64,000 nt of DNA from the NCBI GenBank assembly GCA_934322085.1, contig CAKRGF010000002.1, positions 1 to 64,000 on the forward strand, read 5' to 3'. This document shows positions 15,770 to 24,263 of the stretch, piece by piece. The stretch comes from an uncultured Eubacterium sp. Its GTDB lineage: Bacteria; Bacillota; Clostridia; Lachnospirales; Lachnospiraceae. A program made the position numbers and the translations under genes. The notes beneath the pieces are model-generated. The model worked only from the letters and a program-made list of their open reading frames with translations, was not told where the DNA came from and ran no database searches. Position 1 is the first letter of the stretch; each line of letters begins with the position of its first letter.

Positions 15770-18208
15770 TTACTGTCTTAAAGCTACTCCTAAGTTTTCC
15801 AGTTTCTTTAAGATTTTATCCATGACTGCCGATACGTCTTTATCCTCTAACGTACGGTCTTTGGCACGGAAACGAATGGAATATGCCAGTGATTTTTCAT
15901 CTTTTCCAACATTTTCCCCTTCGTAAATATCAAACAAATGATAATCTTCAAGCAGTTTTCCGCCGCTCTTTCGGATTACTTCCTCGATTTGTCCGGCTAA
16001 TACTGTCTTTTTCATAACCAGTGAAATATCACGTGTTACTGCCGGGAATTTAGCAACGCCCTGATATTTGATATCAAAGTTTGCTTTTTCAGCTAATTTT
16101 GCAACATCCAGTACAGCAACATATGTCTTTGTTCCTAAGTTATAATTATCTGCCACTTCCGGATGTACTTCGCCCAGATAACCAAGGACTTCTCCATCCA
16201 TCATTATATCCGCTTTTCTTCCAGGATGCAAATAGGAATGTTCTCCTTTTGGCTCATAAGTAACACCTGTTGTGATACCAAGTCTGTCAAGAATCGCTTC
16301 CACACAGCCTTTCATATCAAAGAAATCACCTTTTCCGTACATACCAAGTGCTAACATCATTTTTTCTTCCGGCAGTTTGGTAAGCGGAAGGGATTCCGGC
16401 AGATATACATTTGCCATTTCATACAAACGCACATCTTTGTTGCGGTGATTGTAGTTTGTCGAAAGCGAGGTAAGCATACCGTTTAACGGTGTTGTACGCA
16501 TGATACTGTAATCTACTCCAAGCGGATTGGAAATTTCAATCGCCTTGCGAAGCTCATCTCCTTCCGGAATCAGCAGTTTGTCAAATGCCTTCGGGCTTTC
16601 AAAGGAATATGTCATTCCTTCTGAAAAACCATACGACTCAATCACGTTACGAATCATATTACAAATGCTCGTCTGGTAGGAAACACCGCCCTGTGTTGCC
16701 TCACCGCTTGGAAGTGTCGTAGGAATCTTATCATAGCCATAAAATCTTGCTACTTCCTCCGCCAAATCGGCAAGACGCAGAATATCCTGACGCCAAGTTG
16801 GCACATGAACACATTTCTTTGCCTTATCCGGTACAAGTTCAACCATTTCCCAATATTTACACATCTCATCTTCGGAAACATCAATACCAAGTAAAGCATT
16901 GATTTTATCAACATCATAGGCTACATCAATTGGCTCTTTTTTCTCCGGATAAACGTCCACACAGCCGCCGACAACTTCACCGGCACCCAGTTCTTCAATC
17001 AACTGGCAGGCACGATTCATCGCTTCCATCGTAGTATTCGGGTCTAAGCCTTTTTCAAATTTTGCCTGTGCATCGGTTCGCATACCGATTTTTTTACCGG
17101 AAAGACGAATATTTGTACCATCAAAGCAGGCAGCCTCAAACAGCATCGTCTTTACATCGTCCGTAATTTTGGAATTTTCACCACCCATGATTCCGGCAAG
17201 ACCAACAGATTTTTCGCCATCGCAAATCATAAGAATGGAAGAATCCAGCTCTCTTTCCTGACCATCCAGTGTCTGGAATTTCTCACCGTCTTCCGCTCTT
17301 TTTACTACAATTTTATGACCGGCAATTGTATCTAAATCATACGCATGCATCGGCTGTGCATATTCCTGCATTACATAGTTTGTAATATCTACGATATTGT
17401 TAATCGGACGGATTCCGCTTGCTGCCAGTCTGCGCTGCATCCACTCCGGTGATGGCGCAATCTTAATATTCTTTACCACGCGTGCGACATAACGGGAGCA
17501 CAAATCCGGTGCCTGAATTTCAACGGAAATGTAATCCTCTGTCTTTTCATCATTTCCACTCTCTGTTACAACCGGCGGAACAAATGGTTTTCTAAATGTA
17601 GCTGCTGCTTCTCTTGCAATACCAAGAACACCAAAGCAGTCCACACGGTTACTTGTCACTTCATATTCAAAATCAGCATCACGAAGACCAAGTAAGGCAA
17701 TCGCATCACTGCCAACCGGCGCATCTTTATATTCCGGATTATCACTGAGAATATAAATACCATCTTCTGCAGCATCCGGGTAAAAATCGGTTGAAGAACC
17801 AAGTTCCTCAATGGAGCACATCATGCCGTTACTTTCCACGCCACGCAGTTTTCCTTTTTTAATTTTTACGCCACCGGCAACTTTTTTGCCATCATGACCA
17901 CCGGCAACACGGCCGCCATCCAAGACAACCGGCACTTTCTGTCCTTCTTTTACATTGGAAGCACCTGTTACAATCTGCGTCGTTGTTCCTTCTTCATCAA
18001 TTGCCACCTGGCAGACAACCAGTTTATCTGCATCCGGGTGTTTTTCAATTTTCTCAATTTTACCTACAATAATTTTGTCCAAATCTGCATCGAATTTTTC
18101 ATATCCTTCGACCTTTGTTCCGGACATTGTCATCGCATCCATATATTCCTGCTCTGTACAAGTAAGTTCCGGTACATAAGCTTTAATCCATGATAATGGT
18201 GTATTCAT
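15770..18208 (-). CDS. pheT: phenylalanyl-tRNA synthetase beta subunit
   Basis: 812-aa beta chain of the alpha2-beta2 PheRS. In order it has the EMAP/tRNA-binding domain (about 40-150), B3/B4 editing domain (about 210-390), B5 domain (about 400-480), catalytic-like core (about 485-700) and C-terminal FDX-ACB anticodon domain (about 718-812, PAVTRDISLVM...). Length is normal. Begins 12 bp after pheS and is translated from the same T-box-controlled mRNA. Confidence 0.98.
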   Translation of the reverse strand: MNTPLSWIKAYVPELTCTEQEYMDAMTMSGTKVEGYEKFDADLDKIIVGKIEKIEKHPDADKLVVCQVAIDEEGTTTQIVTGASNVKEGQKVPVVLDGGRVAGGHDGKKVAGGVKIKKGKLRGVESNGMMCSIEELGSSTDFYPDAAEDGIYILSDNPEYKDAPVGSDAIALLGLRDADFEYEVTSNRVDCFGVLGIAREAAATFRKPFVPPVVTESGNDEKTEDYISVEIQAPDLCSRYVARVVKNIKIAPSPEWMQRRLAASGIRPINNIVDITNYVMQEYAQPMHAYDLDTIAGHKIVVKRAEDGEKFQTLDGQERELDSSILMICDGEKSVGLAGIMGGENSKITDDVKTMLFEAACFDGTNIRLSGKKIGMRTDAQAKFEKGLDPNTTMEAMNRACQLIEELGAGEVVGGCVDVYPEKKEPIDVAYDVDKINALLGIDVSEDEMCKYWEMVELVPDKAKKCVHVPTWRQDILRLADLAEEVARFYGYDKIPTTLPSGEATQGGVSYQTSICNMIRNVIESYGFSEGMTYSFESPKAFDKLLIPEGDELRKAIEISNPLGVDYSIMRTTPLNGMLTSLSTNYNHRNKDVRLYEMANVYLPESLPLTKLPEEKMMLALGMYGKGDFFDMKGCVEAILDRLGITTGVTYEPKGEHSYLHPGRKADIMMDGEVLGYLGEVHPEVADNYNLGTKTYVAVLDVAKLAEKANFDIKYQGVAKFPAVTRDISLVMKKTVLAGQIEEVIRKSGGKLLEDYHLFDIYEGENVGKDEKSLAYSIRFRAKDRTLEDKDVSAVMDKILKKLENLGVALRQ

Positions 18209-18220
18209 TCTTAAACCTCC

Positions 18221-19240
18221 TTAAAACTGTTCCAAAAATCTCTTGTCATTTTCATACAAAAGGCGCATGTCATCAATCTCATATTTTAAGAGGGCAATAC
18301 GCTCTAAGCCGACACCAAAGGCAAATCCTGTGTATTCTTCCGGATCAATACCGCTCATCTCAAATACATGTGGATGAACCATACCACATCCTAAGATCTC
18401 AATCCAGCCCTCGCCTTTACAGAAACGACAGCCCTTGCCGCCACATTTGAAGCAGGTCACATCCATTTCTGCACTTGGCTCAGTAAATGGAAAATGATGC
18501 GGACGGAATTTTACTTTGGTATCTTCTCCAAACAATTTTTTAGCAAACTGTTCCAATGTACCTTTCAAATCAGCAAAGGTAATGTTTTTGTCAATAACAA
18601 GTCCTTCAATCTGATGGAAGGATGGAGAATGTGTCGCATCGACATCATCACTTCTAAATACTCGTCCCGGAGAAATCATACGAATCGGCAATTTCCCTTT
18701 TTCCATCTCATGTACCTGAACGGAAGAAGTCTGGGTACGAAGAACGATTTTATCATTAATATAAAAAGTATCCTGTTCATCTTTTGCCGGGTGGTTTGCC
18801 GGAATGTTAAGTGCTTCAAAGTTATAGTAATCATACTCTACTTCCGGACCTTCCACAACCTCATACCCCATGCCGATAAAGATTTTTTCTACTTCTTCTA
18901 AGGCAATTGTATTTGGGTGGCGGTGTCCCATCTCGCGTTCACGGCCAGGCAGTGTCACGTCGATTACTTCTGCTTTCATTTTTTCCTCGCGGAGTTTGCG
19001 CTCAAAAGCAGCTTTCTTTTCCTCTAAACTGCTCTCGATTTTTGCCCGTGCCTCATTCACCATCTGACCAACTTTTGGACGGTCTTCCGGTGCCACATCC
19101 TTCATGGATTTAAGAACACCAGTAAGTTCTCCTTTCTTTCCCAAAAAGGCAACCCGGATTTCATTTAATTTATCGAGTTCCCCCGACTGCTCAATTTGAG
19201 ACATCGCATTGCTTAAAATATGCTCCAATTTTTCTTTCAT
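18221..19240 (-). CDS. pheS: phenylalanyl-tRNA synthetase alpha subunit
   Basis: 339-aa catalytic alpha subunit. An N-terminal coiled coil (residues 1-85) is followed by class II core motifs: GRVFRSDDVDATHSPSFHQIEG (motif 2) and FAFGVGLERIALLKY (motif 3). A zinc-knuckle-like CFKCGGKGCRFCKGEG insertion is present, as in many Firmicutes. Charges tRNA-Phe in the cytosol. Its leader is a T-box riboswitch that responds to uncharged tRNA-Phe. Confidence 0.98.
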   Translation of the reverse strand: MKEKLEHILSNAMSQIEQSGELDKLNEIRVAFLGKKGELTGVLKSMKDVAPEDRPKVGQMVNEARAKIESSLEEKKAAFERKLREEKMKAEVIDVTLPGREREMGHRHPNTIALEEVEKIFIGMGYEVVEGPEVEYDYYNFEALNIPANHPAKDEQDTFYINDKIVLRTQTSSVQVHEMEKGKLPIRMISPGRVFRSDDVDATHSPSFHQIEGLVIDKNITFADLKGTLEQFAKKLFGEDTKVKFRPHHFPFTEPSAEMDVTCFKCGGKGCRFCKGEGWIEILGCGMVHPHVFEMSGIDPEEYTGFAFGVGLERIALLKYEIDDMRLLYENDKRFLEQF

Positions 19241-19278
19241 GATAATCTCCTTTCCTGAAAGATTTCTTTTCTTGTAAT

Positions 19279-19560
19279 TAAAAAAGCCCCTTACAGAGAT
19301 TTCTCTGCAAGGGACGAATCAACTCGCGGTACCACCCAAATTCCTATCAAAATGATAAGCACTCATAATACGATAACGGATATCAGCCGTCACTTTCTAC
19401 TTTTGTCTTTTGACCGTTCAAAAGCAAGACTCCGGTGCGAAATTCAACTGCTAACGGAACCTGACAGAACTTACAGCCGATGATTCTGTCTCTCTGAAGG
19501 AAATTAACAGTCTGTCTGGCAAATGCCAACACCTTCTGCGTCATTTTCATAATGAAACCT
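19279..19560 (-). ncRNA. T-box riboswitch (tRNA-Phe) upstream of pheST
   Basis: Minus strand contains the T-box core GGGTGGTACCGCG (within 19338-19323). It is followed by the terminator CCCTTGCAGAG-AAAT-CTCTGTAAGGGG plus six T (19313-19279). A TTC that fits a Phe specifier codon is at 19441-19439 in the expected Stem I region. Premature termination is relieved by uncharged tRNA-Phe in this class. The structure was not folded computationally. Confidence 0.93.
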
Positions 19561-19565
19561 TTTAC

Positions 19566-19595
19566 ACTTTAGCATATATGGTCGTTCTCTGTCAA
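19566..19595 (-). promoter_or_regulatory. promoter of the pheST T-box transcript
   Basis: TTGACA (19595-19590), 18 bp, extended TGCTAAAGT -10 (19571-19566). The -35 box overlaps the edge of hairpin-repeat copy A. Confidence 0.65.
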
Positions 19596-19908
19596 GTGTT
19601 CGATGGAAGGTTTTTAGTTTCCGTAGTTTAGAAAAAAGTTTGCGTCTCGTGGGCGTTCTCACTAATTGAGTGCGTAGCGGTATGGGCACTGAAACTACCA
19701 GTGCCTCATACCGACGTACTCAAAACCCACGAGCCACAAAGTTTTTTCTAAATTACTGGAAATCTAAAAACTGACAGCGAGCACCCGGCACAGGCTACTG
19801 CTTTAACAAGTCAGTTAGAGGGGGGCAATAAAAAAATTCAATTGAAAAAGTTTGCACTTCGTGGGTTTTGAGAGCGCCCACGAAGTACAAACTTTTCAGT
19901 CGAATTAT
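19594..19908. repeat. hairpin-rich repeat family, copy A
   Basis: Shares blocks with 21859-22050: AAGTGTTCGATGGAAGG at one edge, then GAGCACCCGGCACAGGCT, CTTTAACAAGTCAGTTAGA, and a terminal long hairpin. Copy A also carries an additional 139-bp near-palindrome (19621-19759) whose arms reuse the AAGTTTGC...CGTGGG text of the terminal hairpin. The element occupies the whole gap between the T-box promoter and the chemoreceptor stop codon. No coding potential seen. Confidence 0.85.
19835..19907 (-). terminator. terminator of the chemoreceptor gene (repeat-borne hairpin)
   Basis: About 30-bp imperfect stem around CCCACGAAGT/ACTTCGTGGG with a short loop, then AATTTTTTTATT on the minus strand. It begins at the stop codon of the chemoreceptor gene. 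Confidence 0.75.
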
Positions 19909-21716
19909 TTTAATTGAAAGAAACTCATCGTTTTCTTTAACTTGTTTGAAATTTCATCCAAACGGGTTGCAAAACCTGCCAGCTGGTCAATGTTACCATT
20001 TAATTCTTCCATTGATGCACTTGTTTCCTCTGTGGAGGCTGCATTTTCTTCGGAAATGGATGACAGATTTTCGAGCACTTCTGTTACTTTGTTTTTCGCA
20101 CTGTCACATGTTGCTGCACTCTCTCTTACAACCTCAATATTTTCTTTGGTATCGCCAATTCGATTTGAAACTTCTTCAAATTTATGTTTAGTTTCATCCA
20201 ATTTGCTTTTTTGTTCTTTGGTCTGCTCGGAAAGTACTTCCATTGTTTTCACCATCTCACCGGAAGCGGCAAGCAGTGTATCAATAATCTCTTCAATGGT
20301 AACAGTCGAATTCTGGGACTCGTCTGCCAACTGCTTAATCTCATCTGCGACAACGGCAAATCCTTTACCGGATTCTCCTGCACGGGCAGCTTCAATGCTT
20401 GCATTCAGACTCAGAAGATTGGTCTGTGAAGCAATCTGTGTAATTAACTGCGTTGATTCCTGTATTCTCTGTACTAAAGTATTCGTCTTTTCAATCTGCT
20501 CTGCCACTTTGTAAATCGCATTTGTGGTATCCTCATTGCGGCTTTCCAGTTCTGCCATAATGACGCTTGCATTTTCCCCAGCTTCCGTCATCTCATCCGA
20601 CAGTTTTGTCATATCAAATATCTTCTGCTGCATCTGGTCAATCATATGATCCATAACCTGAATTGCATCTACGGCATCCTGCACCTGTTCTGCCTGTGAA
20701 TGTGCTCCCTGCGAAACATTGTTTACAGCATTTGCAATTTCTTTGGAATTGATGCGGCTGTCATTTGAGCGTTCTTTAACAACGCTTTCTGTCTCCGTAA
20801 TATGTCCGGATGCCTCCTTGATAGAACGGACAATCTGGTAAAGTGTTCCTCTCACTTTTTCCAAACTCTCTCCCAATACGCCAATCTCATCCTTGCAGCA
20901 CAGCGCTTTTTCATTTACATGGAAATCCAATTCTCCTTTTGTAAAACGGAGCAAATCATCCTTAAGCGCAATAATCGGTTTCAAAATCCGTTTGGTTGAG
21001 GAAATGCTGAAAAGAAAAGCCACGATCATCATGACAATGATACCTACAATTAACTCTATGGCAATATTGCGAATTACAATATTCATTGCCTGGCTGGTAT
21101 CTTTCACCTGAGACCGCATATCATCTACGTAATTTCCTGTCGTTATAACCCAGTTCCATGGTTCAAATTTTTCTGAATACGCAATTTTCGGAGCCACGGT
21201 AGTTCCATCTGATTTCGTAAAATAGAACTCGTTAAAGCCACCACCGTTATTCGCTTTTTTCATAATATTCTGAAGAATCAATACACCGTTCTGGTCTTTT
21301 AACTGCTTACGGTTTGTCCCTTCCTGTTTACTCAGAATCGGGTGCATTACTAAGTTATAATCCGTATCGTCAATCCAAAAATAACCATCATTTACACCAT
21401 CTTTGTCATAATCTGTACCATAACGCATATTACGAATTACTTCTAACGCCTGTTCTTTTGCTTCTTCTTCGGACAATTTGTCATCCTGCGATAAATTATA
21501 ATAATGAGAAACAATCGAAATTGCTGACTCAACCTGCGTCTTAATTTCAGTATTGTATCCATCGGTCATCGTATCTTTATAATTCTTTATACCGATATTA
21601 TTTGTCGTCCGAACACCTATCATACCAATTACTGCTGTGATAATTACCGCTGCAATCATAATGCTCATTGTGGTAATCATCATAATCCCTCTTGTGCCAA
21701 TTTTTCTTTTTTTCAT
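19905..21716 (-). CDS. methyl-accepting chemotaxis protein with Cache sensor
   Basis: 603-aa transmembrane chemoreceptor. TM1 is near residues 10-34, then an extracellular single Cache domain (about 45-185; DGYFWIDDTDYNLVMHP and EPWNWVITTGNYVDDM are typical). TM2 is near 190-215, followed by HAMP (about 215-270) and a signalling domain with hairpin tip IASQTNLLSLNASIEAARAGESGKGFAVVADEI. The ligand is unknown, often a small carboxylate or amino acid for this fold. AGGAGG lies 6 bases before the ATG at 21716. It is flanked by repeat copies A and B. Confidence 0.95.
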   Translation of the reverse strand: MKKRKIGTRGIMMITTMSIMIAAVIITAVIGMIGVRTTNNIGIKNYKDTMTDGYNTEIKTQVESAISIVSHYYNLSQDDKLSEEEAKEQALEVIRNMRYGTDYDKDGVNDGYFWIDDTDYNLVMHPILSKQEGTNRKQLKDQNGVLILQNIMKKANNGGGFNEFYFTKSDGTTVAPKIAYSEKFEPWNWVITTGNYVDDMRSQVKDTSQAMNIVIRNIAIELIVGIIVMMIVAFLFSISSTKRILKPIIALKDDLLRFTKGELDFHVNEKALCCKDEIGVLGESLEKVRGTLYQIVRSIKEASGHITETESVVKERSNDSRINSKEIANAVNNVSQGAHSQAEQVQDAVDAIQVMDHMIDQMQQKIFDMTKLSDEMTEAGENASVIMAELESRNEDTTNAIYKVAEQIEKTNTLVQRIQESTQLITQIASQTNLLSLNASIEAARAGESGKGFAVVADEIKQLADESQNSTVTIEEIIDTLLAASGEMVKTMEVLSEQTKEQKSKLDETKHKFEEVSNRIGDTKENIEVVRESAATCDSAKNKVTEVLENLSSISEENAASTEETSASMEELNGNIDQLAGFATRLDEISNKLKKTMSFFQLK

Positions 21717-21858
21717 GCTTAACCTCCTCGATGTCATCCAAAACTGCATTTATTCAACACAAAATATTATACTCCTTTTTTTCCTAATTACTACCTTTTT
21801 TTTGTGAATAATGACATATTTTTAACAAATCTACCTTTTTTTGCAAACGCTTTGTGGG

Positions 21859-22050
21859 AAGTGTTCGATGGAAGGTTTTTAGTTTTTAGAGTTTCCGTAA
21901 TTCTAAAAACTGGCAACGAGCACCCGGCACAGGCTGCTGCTTTAACAAGTCAGTTAGATGGGTTTTCAATAAAAAATTCGACTGAAAAGTTTTGCACTGA
22001 GTGGGTTTTGAGTGCGCCCACGAAGTGCAAACTTTTCAGTCGAATTCTTT
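21859..22050. repeat. hairpin-rich repeat family, copy B
   Basis: 192-bp relative of copy A, lacking the 139-bp inner palindrome. The blocks GAGCACCCGGCACAGGCT, TTTAACAAGTCAGTTAGA and the terminal hairpin (21975-22046, arms AATTCGACTGAAAAG and CTTTTCAGTCGAATT) are conserved. It sits directly after the xylanase gene on the minus strand. The 21717-21858 remainder of the gap holds only A/T-rich sequence, with a TATAAT that may serve the chemoreceptor gene. Confidence 0.85.
21965..22047 (-). terminator. terminator of the xylanase gene (repeat-borne hairpin)
   Basis: About 30-bp stem (21975-22005 with 22017-22046), almost perfect, followed by AATTTTTTATTG on the minus strand, 20 bp after the xylanase stop. 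Confidence 0.8.
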
Positions 22051-22067
22051 TCAGTAAAAACTACATC

Positions 22068-23192
22068 TTACTTAATCGTTAAATAGTCAATATAACCATC
22101 CCATGTACCATCGTCACTTGTCACAACGAGTTTTACCTCCTGATTACCAAGTCCGTGTGTTACATTTTTAATCGTATATTCTGCCGGATAACTTCCGCCA
22201 TAGTAGAACGTTCCTTTTTTCTGACCGCCTACATATAAGTCTACCTGCGCCATCTTTGAGTTGTTTGAACAGCCACGCAATGTAAAGTCATGTGTTCCGT
22301 ATCCAAAATACTGCGTATATGAACAGGAATCATTGTTTCCATACAAGGCAACACCATTAAATGGAGAGCTGATTTTACTTGCATATGAGCCGCCCAGTGT
22401 CATGTCCTCACACTGTACCGTGAGCCCATTCCATGTACTGCTGCTTCCGCCGGAAGTATTTCCTCCTGAGCTGCTTCCACCGGTACTTCCACCGGATGTA
22501 CTTCCCCCAATCGTCAGATTGTTTTTGTAAACATCCGCATAACCGCTGCTCTGGTAACCTTCTACATTCAAAGCTACTTCATAGAGTTTACCCATCGGCA
22601 TGCCAAGGCTTTCCCATTTTTTAAAGTGTTCTGTCACCGAAATGGTTCCGCTTGTACGTTTGCTTGTACGTACACTCCAGTACTGTTTGAATGTTGTGTT
22701 ACCGTCAATTGACGGCTGATTGTAACGAGTTGTTTCATATACATCATATGTTCCGCCATCGACCGTAATCTGTCCTTTGGAAGAAGCTCCAGGCGGACGC
22801 CAAGTTCCCCAACTGTCTACGATGTAATACTCAACCAACGGGTTTCTGGACCAGCCATACACACAAAGGTAAGAATTTCCTTTTGGCTGGTAGTAACATC
22901 CATAATCAATGGAAATGTTACCAATCTGGGAATAAGTTTTGGTGCAGTCAAAGGTTTTTCCTTTTCGGAACAACGCATTCCCAATGTTGTCCCACCAGCA
23001 GCTGAAGTTTCCACCACCGTTTAAGGTCATGCTTGTATCGCCATAATCCTTCCACAGTGCGTAATCATAACCGTCTTCAACGCCGGTCTTTTCGTTGTAG
23101 ATCGTCGTAGCTGCCTGAGCCGATACGGAAGGAATCATCATTCCGATGCATAAAAGCAATGCTACAACACCCATAAGTTTGTTTCGTTGCAT
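22068..23192 (-). CDS. secreted endo-1,4-beta-xylanase GH11 with C-terminal CBM
   Basis: 374-aa secreted enzyme. The signal peptide covers residues 1-27 (cleavage near SAQAA). The GH11 jelly-roll spans about 30-228, with nucleophile Glu in NPLVEYYIVD (near 121) and acid/base Glu in NVEGYQSSG (near 211). WGTWRPPG is the thumb-side strand. A Ser/Gly linker (about 229-252) leads to a beta-sandwich module resembling CBM36 (ECEDM-like start, SSPFNGVALYGNNDSCSYTQYF, DDGTWDGYIDYL). It hydrolyses xylan outside the cell. AGGAGG precedes the ATG at 23192. Confidence 0.95.
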   Translation of the reverse strand: MQRNKLMGVVALLLCIGMMIPSVSAQAATTIYNEKTGVEDGYDYALWKDYGDTSMTLNGGGNFSCWWDNIGNALFRKGKTFDCTKTYSQIGNISIDYGCYYQPKGNSYLCVYGWSRNPLVEYYIVDSWGTWRPPGASSKGQITVDGGTYDVYETTRYNQPSIDGNTTFKQYWSVRTSKRTSGTISVTEHFKKWESLGMPMGKLYEVALNVEGYQSSGYADVYKNNLTIGGSTSGGSTGGSSSGGNTSGGSSSTWNGLTVQCEDMTLGGSYASKISSPFNGVALYGNNDSCSYTQYFGYGTHDFTLRGCSNNSKMAQVDLYVGGQKKGTFYYGGSYPAEYTIKNVTHGLGNQEVKLVVTSDDGTWDGYIDYLTIK

Positions 23193-23217
23193 TTGGCAAC
23201 CTCCTTTCTCAGACATA

Positions 23218-23246
23218 AAAATACCATATTTTGACTATAATGTAAA
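23218..23246 (-). promoter_or_regulatory. xylanase promoter
   Basis: TTTACA (23246-23241), 17 bp, TGG-TATTTT (23223-23218). A 14-bp palindrome TAGTTATATAACTA at 23277-23290 lies 31 bp further upstream and could be an operator. Confidence 0.55.
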
Positions 23247-23322
23247 TACTATATTTGTTGATTTCTGATAGTTTTTTAGTTATATAACTATTAGTTTTTG
23301 TGCAAATTGCATGCGTTTTATG

Positions 23323-23351
23323 TTGATTTTTCCATGAGAATTGCATATACT
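23323..23351 (+). promoter_or_regulatory. promoter of yihY-like gene
   Basis: TTGATT, 17 bp, TATACT, ending 30 bp before the ATG. Confidence 0.6.
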
Positions 23352-23381
23352 TAGCACAGCAAAGAGAAAAGGAGACATTCG

Positions 23382-24263
23382 ATGGAAACAAATAACCTTT
23401 ATATCTGGTCCATAAAAAATATTAAAAGCAATCGCATTTCCATTCATGCGGCGCAGGTTGCTTTTTTTATCATGGTGTCCTTTTTTCCTTTTTTAATGTT
23501 TTTTATTACCTTGTTAAAGCATACTCCCATCAGTGAAGCGGTTCTTCTTGCCTCCGTACAGAAGGTCATTCCTGCCAGTTTAAGTTCCCTTATTTCAACT
23601 TGGCTGAATGAATCGTTTGAGGCATCTACGACCATTCTTTCTGCTACCGTTATTTCCGCATTATGGGCCGGTTCAAAAGGGTTTGCCAGTATTGCCTATG
23701 AATTGGAAGCAATATATAGTGATGGATTGGATAAACACCGTTCTTTTTTTTCAAGGCGTTTTCATTCCATCTTAGATACCGTTTTGTTTACAATTATGAT
23801 TATTATCAGCTTAGTTCTTCTTGTTTTTGGCAACCAGATTATCCAGTTGATTAATCACTTTCTGCCGTTTATGCAGCACATGACATTACTTTTGTTTTTG
23901 CTGCGCTCGGCATTTTCTCTGTTACTGTTTACGATTTATTTCGCCTTTTTGTACTATTTTATACCGGGCCGCCATGCGTTGTTTAGGGAAGAACTTCCGG
24001 GTGCCATCCTGTCTTCCTTTCTCTGGATTTCGTTCTCGTATCTGTATTCTTTTTATGTGGATACCTGGGGCACCATTTCATCGATTTACGGCAGTCTGAC
24101 ATCCATTGTCTTTTTGATGTTGTGGCTTTATTTCTGCATCACTTTTCTTTTTCTTGGTGCGCTTTTAAACAAATATCTGCAAACCTACCACAGCATTCAC
24201 CCCATCAATGACCTCAGACGGATTTCTGATATTGTAAAATACTACCTGAAAAGTAAAATTTGA
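23382..24263 (+). CDS. YihY/virulence factor BrkB family membrane protein
   Basis: 293-aa inner-membrane protein with about six helices. Family marks include the early ...AAQVAFFIMVSFFPFLMFF segment, WAGSKGFASIAYELEAIY near residues 88-106 and the polar GSLTSIVFLMLWLYFCITFLFLGALLN helix. Function unresolved (once misnamed RNase BN). AAAGGAG precedes the ATG. The last 50 bp overlap the convergent SpoIID-like gene. Confidence 0.92.
   Translation: METNNLYIWSIKNIKSNRISIHAAQVAFFIMVSFFPFLMFFITLLKHTPISEAVLLASVQKVIPASLSSLISTWLNESFEASTTILSATVISALWAGSKGFASIAYELEAIYSDGLDKHRSFFSRRFHSILDTVLFTIMIIISLVLLVFGNQIIQLINHFLPFMQHMTLLLFLLRSAFSLLLFTIYFAFLYYFIPGRHALFREELPGAILSSFLWISFSYLYSFYVDTWGTISSIYGSLTSIVFLMLWLYFCITFLFLGALLNKYLQTYHSIHPINDLRRISDIVKYYLKSKI

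Noticed and set aside
19241..19600. Small ORF inside the pheS leader
   Set aside because: The region is fully explained by the T-box structure and terminator.
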